Below are positions 1 through 9,375 of a DNA stretch of 64,000 nucleotides, in pieces. The notes beneath the pieces are model-generated. The model was not told the origin of the DNA. It saw nothing but the letters and a program-made list of their open reading frames with translations, and did no database searches. The stretch comes from Aphelocoma coerulescens (lineage: Eukaryota; Chordata; Aves; Passeriformes; Corvidae): NCBI RefSeq assembly GCF_041296385.1, contig NW_027184065.1, positions 1,172,001-1,236,000 on the forward strand. Direction: 5' to 3'. The first letter of the stretch is position 1. The number at the start of each line of letters is the position of its first letter. Position numbers and translations under genes: made by a program.

Positions 1-510
1 GGAATCATGGAAGCATGGAGAGCATTGTGACACTAAGGGAACTCCTGGAACCAAGATGACCACTGGCACATAATGGAACCTCATGGAAGCAAGCCTCCAT
101 GATGACTTTGGGGCGCCTCAGGGACCACAGGACCCATTGTGACACAGCAGGACCTGGTGGAACCAAGGAGCCTTTGTGATACTCCAGATCCACATGGAAG
201 CCAGGGTGCACTGAGACACAGCGGGGCCTTGTTGGAACCAAAGACACCTCTGCAAAAAGCAGGCTAGCTCATAGAAGCAAGGAGTCCATTGTTACAACAT
301 CAAACCTATGGAACCAAGGGACCATTGTGACACTGCGGGGCCTCATGGAACCAATTGTCCATGATGACAGTGCGGATCAAAGGAGACCATGGTGACACTG
401 CGGAACCTGATGGAACCAAGGAGCCATTGTGACACAGTGGGCCCTCATGGAATCAAGGAGACCATTGTGACCCAGGTGTTGCATGTGAAGGCAAGGAGCC
501 ATTGTGACAC
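1..510 (+). repeat. unit 0, partial: 3' part of the minisatellite
   Basis: This is the last 510 bp of a unit and consists only of degenerate 37-bp minisatellite copies. It carries GGGCCCTC at about 440-447, where most units have GGGGCCTC. The C at 442 is otherwise seen only at 11524 in unit 5, exactly 11082 bp (five units) away. No gene. Confidence 0.95.
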
Positions 511-562
511 TTTGGGCTTCTTCCCTTGAGCTCTGCAGCTGGCTGTCCCAGCCCAGCGCACC

Positions 563-1063
563 ATGTGCCACCTGCTCTCCTCAGGGCTCTGCCTGCACAC
601 AGCCCCAGGAGAAGTTTTCCTGTTTGGAAGGAAAGAATGGAAAAGCCTGAGCAGGTTTCCTAAACAACAAACCCCACTCAGGAGCCACATGCTCAGTACA
701 GGCTGCCTGGAACGAGGTCCCCTTTCTACAAGGGTCAGTGTGAGCAGGAATTATCTCTGGGAGCAGAATTCTCGGAGTCTTTCCACTGAATTCTCTGTCC
801 CTGTGTCTTGGGGTGACTTTATCATGTGTATCCCCTATCGCTGCTCTATGCCCAGAAGTGAACTTTGTGCATTTCTGTGCCTTTCAACTGAGCCTGAGAG
901 GGGGAAGAGGGAAAAAAAACCGGACAACCTTCTCAGACCATTTGTTCAAGGACACACATACACACTCCTCTGCATCCTGCTTGCAGCAAGAGCAGAGGAA
1001 GCAACCTTGTTTCTTTTGAGCCAGTTTTCAGCTCCTTTTCTCTGGAGGGAGATGGAGAGTTGA
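563..1063 (+). other. recurrent 166-codon ORF, probably not coding
   Basis: This is the longest forward frame of the reference unit and recurs at the same place in most units. It has no recognisable domain, signal peptide or family. It overlaps an equally long antisense frame. Copies differ mainly by residue-changing bases: G/A at residue 22, S/R at 59, Y/D at 64, P/L at 91, R/G at 98, P/A at 126. A stop replaces a codon in unit 12 (TAG at 25388-25390), one extra C near 31861-31865 shifts the frame in unit 15, the start is lost in unit 21 (ATA at 44823) and one extra A fuses it with a downstream frame in unit 19 (40392-41081). This is not the pattern of a conserved protein. An unspliced exon of a longer transcript cannot be excluded. 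Confidence 0.6.
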
Positions 1064-1548
1064 ACTTTGTTTTCCTGGGACTTTGGGGGTTTTTATCCGT
1101 TCTTCTCTTCTTGACTGTTTCAACATCAGAGCACATTGGGAGAATTTTCTCCCGAGGTGGGGGCCCTGAATGTGGGCCCATGAGCCAGCTGCAAGGAGGA
1201 GGAGAGAGACTGCGCCTACGGAAGTGTTGGGGTTCCTCCCCCCTGCCATGAGGTCATGGGAGAGGGGACCCTGGGGTAGAGGCATGGCCTGGGCATGGGG
1301 TCTCCCTGCTCCCTGCTGACATGTGCCCTAATCCTGTTCAGCACTGGTTATTTTGTGTTGCCCTGTGCCAGGAGGGCCCTGCTTGTGCCGTGATTGCTCA
1401 GTTCTTTGGCAGTGCCCCGCCCATGTGGCTGGAGAAGAAAGAGCTCTGAAACTTCTCTCAAGAATGGCTCCCTATTTCTTTGCACGGGCCTCGCTGTCTA
1501 TGGATGTTTCAGGAGACCCCACCGAAACACGGAAGGACTCTCAAATTA

Positions 1549-1780
1549 TCCCAGCTTTCTCTCCACAGCGAGAGGTTTTAACATTTAGCATTGTTCTCCT
1601 TTTCCTGTCTGTTTGTTAAAAAAATAGTTTTTATCTCTTTCACTTTCTTCCCAGGAAAATTCTTTTTTCCCGAAGCTGGTGGGGGAGGGCTGGGTGTAAC
1701 CTGCCTTCTATCAGAGGATATTTTCCTCCACATTTGTCCAAACCGGCACAGCCTGTCCTTTCCCTGGGTGTTTGTTGCAG
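1549..1780 (+). other. three splice-acceptor-like pyrimidine tracts
   Basis: Pyrimidine-rich runs end in CAG at 1568 (TTTCTCTCCACAG), 1654 (CTTTCACTTTCTTCCCAG) and 1780 (GTTTGTTGCAG), all on the plus strand. The middle one is a strong match to the vertebrate 3' splice-site pattern and is present in every unit. The third is removed in family II type a units by the 18-bp loss. A donor-like AGG|GTGAGC lies upstream in units carrying G at the site equivalent to 739, for example 5170-5178. Transcription is not shown. Chance matches are likely at this level of detail. Confidence 0.3.
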
Positions 1781-1893
1781 ATGGAAGCTGCTGGTGCCAT
1801 TGTCAGCTTGAAGCCCTCTTTTGATGCAAGCAGATGTTGCCAGGTGTGTTCAGCAGCTGTTGCTCAATGCTTATGCCAAGCTATTGTGTTCCT

Positions 1894-2726
1894 CATGGAA
1901 CCAAGGAGCCATTGTGACACTGCAGGGGCTGATGGCATCAAGGAGACAATTGTGACAGTACAGAACCTCCTAGAAACAAGGCTCCATTGTGACACCGTGG
2001 GGAATCATGGAATCAAGGAGCCCATTGTGACACGGCCAGGCCGCACGGAACCAATGGTCCATGGTTCCACTGCGGATTCAAGAAGAGCACGGTGACACCA
2101 CGCAACATCACGGAACCATGCGTCCATTGTGACACAGCGGGGCCTCATGGAAACAAGGGGACCATTGTGGCAAAGCAGGGCCTAATGGAAGCATGGAGAG
2201 CATTGGGACATTGTGGGGAATCATGGAAGCATGGAGAGCATTGTGACACTAAGGGAACTCCTGGAACCAAGATGAGCACTGGCACATAATGGAACCTCAT
2301 GGAAGCAAGCCTCCATGATGACTTTGGGGCGCCTCAGGGACCACAGGACCCATTGTGACACAGCAGGACCTGGTGGAACCAAGGAGCCTTTGTGATACTC
2401 CAGATCCACATGGAAGCCAGGGTGCACTGAGACACAGCGGGGCCTTGTTGGAACCAAAGACACCTCTGCAAAAAGCAGGCTAGCTCATAGAAGCAAGGAG
2501 TCCATTGTTACAACATCAAACCTATGGAACCAAGGGACCATTGTGACACTGCGGGGCCTCATGGAACCAATTGTCCATGATGACAGTGCGGATCAAAGGA
2601 GACCATGGTGACACTGCGGAACCTGATGGAACCAAGGAGCCATTGTGACACAGTGGGGCCTCATGGAATCAAGGAGACCATTGTGACCCAGGTGTTGCAT
2701 GTGAAGGCAAGGAGCCATTGTGACAC
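1894..2726 (+). repeat. nested minisatellite, about 23 degenerate copies of a 37-bp motif
   Basis: Reading by eye, 833 bp divide into about 23 copies, mostly 35-39 bp, each beginning near ATGGAACCAAGG, continuing through CCATTGTGACAC and ending near GCGGGGCCT. Copies are diverged from each other, often at several positions. Yet the copy at a given place within the block is nearly the same in every 2.2-kb unit. The block is therefore older than the amplification of the unit. The period is not a multiple of three, so the frame rotates and no repeated peptide is encoded. Confidence 0.93.
2047..2068 (+). other. imperfect hairpin inside the minisatellite
   Basis: GGAACC at 2047-2052 can pair with GGTTCC at 2063-2068, and ATGG at 2054-2057 with CCAT at 2059-2062, leaving one bulged A. 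Family I units keep it. In family II the right arm reads GGTAAC (for example around 39675-39682), which breaks the outer stem. It is a structural observation only, and I know of no function for it. Confidence 0.5.
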
Positions 2727-4943
2727 TTTGGGCTTCTTCCCTTGAGCTCTGCAGCTGGCTGTCCCAGCCCAGCGCACCATGTGCCACCTGCTCTCCTCAG
2801 GGCTCTGCCTGCACACAGCCCCAGGAGAAGTTTTCCTGTTTGGAAGGAAAGAATGGAAAAGCCTGAGCAGGTTTCCTAAACAACAAACCCCACTCAGGAG
2901 CCACATGCTCAGTACAGGCTGCCTGGAACGAGGTCCCCTTTCTACAAGGGTCAGTGTGAGCAGGAATTATCTCTGGGAGCAGAATTCTCGGAGTCTTTCC
3001 ACTGAATTCTCTGTCCCTGTGTCTTGGGGTGACTTTATCATGTGTATCCCCTATCGCTGCTCTATGCCCAGAAGTGAACTTTGTGCATTTCTGTGCCTTT
3101 CAACTGAGCCTGAGAGGGGGAAGAGGGAAAAAAAACCGGACAACCTTCTCAGACCATTTGTTCAAGGACACACATACACACTCCTCTGCATCCTGCTTGC
3201 AGCAAGAGCAGAGGAAGCAACCTTGTTTCTTTTGAGCCAGTTTTCAGCTCCTTTTCTCTGGAGGGAGATGGAGAGTTGAACTTTGTTTTCCTGGGACTTT
3301 GGGGGTTTTTATCCGTTCTTCTCTTCTTGACTGTTTCAACATCAGAGCACATTGGGAGAATTTTCTCCCGAGGTGGGGGCCCTGAATGTGGGCCCATGAG
3401 CCAGCTCCAAGGAGGAGGAGAGAGACTGCGCCTACGGAAGTGTTGGGGTTCCTCCCCCCTGCCATGAGGTCATGGGAGAGGGGACCCTGGGGTAGAGGCA
3501 TGGCCTGGGCACGGGGGTCTCCCTGCTCCCTGCTGACATGTGCCCTAATCCTGTTCAGCACTGGTTATTTTGTGTTGCCCTGTGCCAGGAGGGCCCTGCT
3601 TGTGCCGTGATTGCTCAGTTCTTTGGCAGTGCCCCGCCCATGTGGCTGGAGAAGAAAGAGCTCTGAAACTTCTCTCAAGAATCGCTCCCTGTTTCTTTGC
3701 ACGGGCCTCGCTGTCTATGGATGTTTCAGGAGACCCCATCGAAACACGGAAGGACTCTCAAATTATCCCAGGTTTCTCTCCACAGGGAGAGGTTTTAATA
3801 TTTAGCATTGTTCTCCTTTTCCTGTCTGTTTGTTAAAAAAATAGATTATATCTCTTTCACTTTCTTCCCAGGAAAATTCTTTTTTCCCGAACCTGGTGGG
3901 GGAGGGCTGGGTGTAACCTGCCTTCTATCAGAGGATATTTTCCTCCACATTTGTCCAAACCGGCACAGCCTGTCCTTTCCCTGGGTGTTTGTTGCAGATG
4001 GAAGCTGCTGGTGCCATTCTCAGCTTGAAGCCCTCTTTTGATGCAAGCAGATGTTGCCAGGTGTGTTCAGCAGCTGTTGCTCAATGCTTATGCCAAGCTA
4101 TTGTGTTCCTCATGGAACCAAGGAGCCATTGTGACACTGCAGGGGCTGATGGCATCAAGGAGACAATTGTGACAGTACAGAACCTCCTAGAAACAAGGCT
4201 CCATTGTGACACCGCGGGGAATCATGGAATCAAGGAGCCCATTGTGACACGGCCAGGCCGCACGGAACCAATGGTCCATGGTTCCACTGCGGATTCAAGA
4301 AGAGCACGGTGACACCACGCAACATCACGGAACCATGCGTCCATTGTGACACAGCGGGGCCTCATGGAAACAAGGGGACCATTGTGGCAAAGCAGGGCCT
4401 AATGGAAGCATGGAGAGCATTGGGACATTGTGGGGAATCATGGAAGCATGGAGAGCATTGTGACACTAAGGGAACTCCTGGAACCAAGATGACCACTGGC
4501 ACATAATGGAACCTCATGGAAGCAAGCCTCCATGATGACTTTGGGGCGCCTCAGGGACCACAGGACCCATTGTGACACAGCAGGACCTGGTGGAACCAAG
4601 GAGCCTTTGTGATACTCCAGATCCACATGGAAGCCAGGGTGCACTGAGACACAGCGGGGCCTTGTTGGAACCAAAGACACCTCTGCAAAAAGCAGGCTAG
4701 CTCATAGAAGCAAGGAGTCCATTGTTACAACATCAAACCTATGGAACCAAGGGACCATTGTGACACTGCGGGGCCTCATGGAACCAATTGTCCATGATGA
4801 CAGTGCGGATCAAAGGAGACCATGGTGACACTGCGGAACCTGATGGAACCAAGGAGCCATTGTGACACAGTGGGGCCTCATGGAATCAAGGAGACCATTG
4901 TGACCCAGGTGTTGCATGTGAAGGCAAGGAGCCATTGTGACAC
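2727..4943 (+). repeat. unit 2 (family I, subtype B), 2217 bp
   Basis: Minisatellite 4111-4943. It has the alpha 5' haplotype like unit 1. The 3' half is the first subtype B: AGCTCCAAGG at about 3409, GGCACGGGGGTC (one extra G), AATCGCTCCCTGTTT, CCCCATCGAAAC, TAGATTATATC and GAACCTGG. The minisatellite has CACCGCGGGG and GATGACCACTGG. Confidence 0.95.
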
Positions 4944-7159
4944 TTTGGGCTTCTTCCCTTGAGCTCTGCAGCTGGCTGTCCCAGCCCAGCGCACCATGTG
5001 CCACCTGCTCTCCTCAGGGCTCTGCCTGCACACAGCCCCAGGAGAAGTTTTCCTGTTTGCAAGGAAAGAATGGAAAAGCCTGAGCAGGTTTCCTAAACAA
5101 CAAACCCCACTCAGGAGCCACATGCTCAGTACTGGCTGCCTGGAACGAGGTCCCCTTTCTACAAGGGTCAGGGTGAGCAGGAATGATCTCTGGGAGCAGA
5201 ATTCTCGGAGTCTTTCCACTGAATTCTCTGTCCCTGTGTCTTGGGGTGACTTTATCATGTGTATCCTCTATCGCTGCTCTATGCCCGGAAGTGAACTTTG
5301 TGCATTTCTGTGCCTTTCAACTGAGCCTGAGAGGGGGAAGAGGGAAAAAAAACCGGACAACCTTCTCAGAGCGTTTGTTCAAGGACACACATACACACTC
5401 CTCTGCATCCTGCTTGCAGCAAGAGCCGAGGAAGCAACCTTGTTTCTTTTGAGCCAGTTTTCAGCTCCTTTTCTCTGGAGGGAGATGGAGAGTTGAACTT
5501 TGTTTTCCTGGGACTTTGGGGGTTTTTATCCGTTCTTCTCTTCTTGACTGTTTCAACATCAGAGCACATTGGGAGAATTTTCTCCCGAGGTGGGGGCCCT
5601 GAATGTGGGCCCATGAGCCAGCTGCAAGGAGGAGGAGAGAGACTGCGCCTACGGAAGTGTTGGGGTTCCTCCCCCCTGCCATGAGGTCATGGGAGAGGGG
5701 ACCCTGGGGTAGAGGCATGGCCTGGGCATGGGGTCTCCCTGCTCCCTGCTGACATGTGCCCTAATCCTGTTCAGCACTGGTTATTTTGTGTTGCCCTGTG
5801 CCAGGAGGGCCCTGCTTGTGCCGTGATTGCTCAGTTCTTTGGCAGTGCCCCGCCCATGTGGCTGGAGAAGAAAGAGCTCTGAAACTTCTCTCAAGAATGG
5901 CTCCCTATTTCTTTGCACGGGCCTCGCTGTCTATGGATGTTTCAGGAGACCCCACCGAAACACGGAAGGACTCTCAAATTATCCCAGCTTTCTCTCCACA
6001 GCGAGAGGTTTTAACATTTAGCATTGTTCTCCTTTTCCTGTCTGTTTGTTAAAAAAATAGTTTTTATCTCTTTCACTTTCTTCCCAGGAAAATTCTTTTT
6101 TCCCGAAGCTGGTGGGGGAGGGCTGGGTGTAACCTGCCTTCTATCAGAGGATATTTTCCTCCACATTTGTCCAAACCGGCACAGCCTGTCCTTTCCCTGG
6201 GTGTTTGTTGCAGATGGAAGCTGCTGGTGCCATTGTCAGCTTGAAGCCCTCTTTTGATGCAAGCAGATGTTGCCAGGTGTGTTCAGCAGCTGTTGCTCAA
6301 TGCTTATGCCAAGCTATTGTGTTCCTCATGGAACCAAGGAGCCATTGTGACACTGCAGGGGCTGATGGCATCAAGGAGACAATTGTGACAGTACAGAACC
6401 TCCTAGAAACAAGGCTCCATTGTGACACCGCGGGGAATCATGGAATCAAGGAGCCCATTGTGACACGGCCAGGCCGCACGGAACCAATGGTCCATGGTTC
6501 CACTGCGGATTCAAGAAGAGCACGGTGACACCACGCAACATCACGGAACCATGCGTCCATTGTGACACAGCGGGGCCTCATGGAAACAAGGGGACCATTG
6601 TGGCAAAGCAGGGCCTAATGGAAGCATGGAGAGCATTGGGACATTGTGGGGAATCATGGAAGCATGGAGAGCATTGTGACACTAAGGGAACTCCTGGAAC
6701 CAAGATGAGCACTGGCACATAATGGAACCTCATGGAAGCAAGCCTCCATGATGACTTTGGGGCGCCTCAGGGACCACAGGACCCATTGTGACACAGCAGG
6801 ACCTGGTGGAACCAAGGAGCCTTTGTGATACTCCAGATCCACATGGAAGCCAGGGTGCACTGAGACACAGCGGGGCCTTGTTGGAACCAAAGACACCTCT
6901 GCAAAAAGCAGGCTAGCTCATAGAAGCAAGGAGTCCATTGTTACAACATCAAACCTATGGAACCAAGGGACCATTGTGACACTGCGGGGCCTCATGGAAC
7001 CAATTGTCCATGATGACAGTGCGGATCAAAGGAGACCATGGTGACACTGCGGAACCTGATGGAACCAAGGAGCCATTGTGACACAGTGGGGCCTCATGGA
7101 ATCAAGGAGACCATTGTGACCCAGGTGTTGCATGTGAAGGCAAGGAGCCATTGTGACAC
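4944..7159 (+). repeat. unit 3 (family I, subtype A), 2216 bp
   Basis: Minisatellite 6327-7159. This is the first unit with the contrasting beta 5' haplotype: TTTGCAAGG, GTCAGGGTG, GAATGATC, ATCCTCTATCG, CCCGGAAG and AGAGCGTTTG. The 3' half is subtype A with CCATTGTCAG. The beta bases open a 126-codon antisense frame (4878-5258), which has no recognisable protein features. Confidence 0.95.
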
Positions 7160-9375
7160 TTTGGGCTTCTTCCCTTGAGCTCTGCAGCTGGCTGTCCCAG
7201 CCCAGCGCACCATGTGCCACCTGCTCTCCTCAGGGCTCTGCCTGCACACAGCCCCAGGAGAAGTTTTCCTGTTTGCAAGGAAAGAATGGAAAAGCCTGAG
7301 CAGGTTTCCTAAACAACAAACCCCACTCAGGAGCCACATGCTCAGTACTGGCTGCCTGGAACGAGGTCCCCTTTCTACAAGGGTCAGTGTGAGCAGGAAT
7401 GATCTCTGGGAGCAGAATTCTCGGAGTCTTTCCACTGAATTCTCTGTCCCTGTGTCTTGGGGTGACTTTATCATGTGTATCCTCTATCGCTGCTCTATGC
7501 CCAGAAGTGAACTTTGTGCATTTCTGTGCCTTTCAACTGAGCCTGAGAGGGGGAAGAGGGAAAAAAAACCGGACAACCTTCTCAGAGCGTTTGTTCAAGG
7601 ACACACATACACACTCCTCTGCATCCTGCTTGCAGCAAGAGCCGAGGAAGCAACCTTGTTTCTTTTGAGCCAGTTTTCAGCTCCTTTTCTCTGGAGGGAG
7701 ATGGAGAGTTGAACTTTGTTTTCCTGGGACTTTGGGGGTTTTTATCCGTTCTTCTCTTCTTGACTGTTTCAACATCAGAGCACATTGGGAGAATTTTCTC
7801 CCGAGGTGGGGGCCCTGAATGTGGGCCCATGAGCCAGCTGCAAGGAGGAGGAGAGAGACTGCGCCTACGGAAGTGTTGGGGTTCCTCCCCCCTGCCATGA
7901 GGTCATGGGAGAGGGGACCCTGGGGTAGAGGCATGGCCTGGGCATGGGGTCTCCCTGCTCCCTGCTGACATGTGCCCTAATCCTGTTCAGCACTGGTTAT
8001 TTTGTGTTGCCCTGTGCCAGGAGGGCCCTGCTTGTGCCGTGATTGCTCAGTTCTTTGGCAGTGCCCCGCCCATGTGGCTGGAGACGAAAGAGCTCTGAAA
8101 CTTCTCTCAAGAATGGCTCCCTATTTCTTTGCACGGGCCTCGCTGTCTATGGATGTTTCAGGAGACCCCACCGAAACACGGAAGGACTCTCAAATTATCC
8201 CAGCTTTCTCTCCACAGCGAGAGGTTTTAACATTTAGCATTGTTCTCCTTTTCCTGTCTGTTTGTTAAAAAAATAGTTTTTATCTCTTTCACTTTCTTCC
8301 CAGGAAAATTCTTTTTTCCCGAAGCTGGTGGGGGAGGGCTGGGTGTAACCTGCCTTCTATCAGAGGATATTTTCCTCCACATTTGTCCAAACCGGCACAG
8401 CCTGTCCTTTCCCTGGGTGTTTGTTGCAGATGGAAGCTGCTGGTGCCATTCTCAGCTTGAAGCCCTCTTTTGATGCAAGCAGATGTTGCCAGGTGTGTTC
8501 AGCAGCTGTTGCTCAATGCTTATGCCAAGCTATTGTGTTCCTCATGGAACCAAGGAGCCATTGTGACACTGCAGGGGCTGATGGCATCAAGGAGACAATT
8601 GTGACAGTACAGAACCTCCTAGAAACAAGGCTCCATTGTGACACCGCGGGGAATCATGGAATCAAGGAGCCCATTGTGACACGGCCAGGCCGCACGGAAC
8701 CAATGGTCCATGGTTCCACTGCGGATTCAAGAAGAGCACGGTGACACCACGCAACATCACGGAACCATGCGTCCATTGTGACACAGCGGGGCCTCATGGA
8801 AACAAGGGGACCATTGTGGCAAAGCAGGGCCTAATGGAAGCATGGAGAGCATTGGGACATTGTGGGGAATCATGGAAGCATGGAGAGCATTGTGACACTA
8901 AGGGAACTCCTGGAACCAAGATGACCACTGGCACATAATGGAACCTCATGGAAGCAAGCCTCCATGATGACTTTGGGGCGCCTCAGGGACCACAGGACCC
9001 ATTGTGACACAGCAGGACCTGGTGGAACCAAGGAGCCTTTGTGATACTCCAGATCCACATGGAAGCCAGGGTGCACTGAGACACAGCGGGGCCTTGTTGG
9101 AACCAAAGACACCTCTGCAAAAAGCAGGCTAGCTCATAGAAGCAAGGAGTCCATTGTTACAACATCAAACCTATGGAACCAAGGGACCATTGTGACACTG
9201 CGGGGCCTCATGGAACCAATTGTCCATGATGACAGTGCGGATCAAAGGAGACCATGGTGACACTGCGGAACCTGATGGAACCAAGGAGCCATTGTGACAC
9301 AGTGGGGCCTCATGGAATCAAGGAGACCATTGTGACCCAGGTGTTGCATGTGAAGGCAAGGAGCCATTGTGACAC
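7160..9375 (+). repeat. unit 4 (family I, subtype A), 2216 bp
   Basis: Minisatellite 8543-9375. The 5' haplotype is mixed: beta at most sites, but T at the site equivalent to 739 and A at the site equivalent to 854. It is a second A unit directly after unit 3, so the A/B alternation slips here. Private change: GAGACGAAAGAG at about 8081, where others have GAGAAGAAAGAG. Confidence 0.95.

Larger units (their letters stand above)
511..1893 (+). repeat. complex (non-minisatellite) part of the reference unit
   Basis: About 1.38 kb without internal repetition. In order it contains a CT-rich start, an A8 run at about 912-919, a short CA-rich stretch (ACACATACACAC, about 952-965), a G-rich stretch around 1240-1305, and pyrimidine tracts ending in CAG at 1568, 1654 and 1780. 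No transposon terminal repeats, polymerase or known domain could be recognised. I cannot assign its origin. An old retroelement LTR or a fragment of a gene's introns are both possible and neither is shown. Confidence 0.7.
511..2726 (+). repeat. unit 1 (family I, subtype A), 2216 bp, reference unit
   Basis: The complex part is 511-1893 and the minisatellite 1894-2726. Diagnostic bases are G at 627 (TTTGGAAGG), T at 739, T at 752 (GAATTATC), C at 834, A at 854 and CC at 938-939. I call this combination the alpha 5' haplotype. The 3' half is subtype A with CCATTGTCAG at about 1797 and GATGAGCACTGG in the minisatellite. Units are compared against this one in the following entries. Confidence 0.95.

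Noticed and set aside
952..965. CA microsatellite
   Set aside because: ACACATACACAC is too short and interrupted to call as a microsatellite, and its length does not vary between the units I compared.
563..1063. 166-codon forward ORF and its equivalents as a multicopy gene family
   Set aside because: No domain, no homology I recognise, mostly residue-changing differences, disrupted copies, and overlapping frames of similar length on the other strand.
1606..1640. Poly(A) signal or promoter TATA element (TTAAAAAAATAG, GATTATATC)
   Set aside because: No AATAAA was noticed in the expected context. The TATA-like word occurs only in subtype B and has no supporting elements.
1772..2095. Repetitive peptide encoded by the minisatellite (many short ORFs on both strands)
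   Set aside because: The period of about 37 bp is not a multiple of three, so the frame rotates between copies. The ORFs are shadows of low stop density.
1894..2726. CRISPR-like regular repeats
   Set aside because: Copies of about 37 bp abut directly with no unique spacers, are degenerate, and lie in eukaryote-like sequence without cas genes.
511..2726. Unit as an intact transposon, retrovirus or rDNA repeat
   Set aside because: No reverse transcriptase, gag, envelope, transposase, terminal inverted repeats, target-site duplications or rRNA-like sequence were seen. Derivation of the complex part from an old LTR remains possible but unsupported.
4878..5258. 126-codon antisense ORF present in beta-haplotype units
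   Set aside because: It exists only where particular bases remove stops. It spans the boundary between minisatellite and complex sequence and has no protein-like features.
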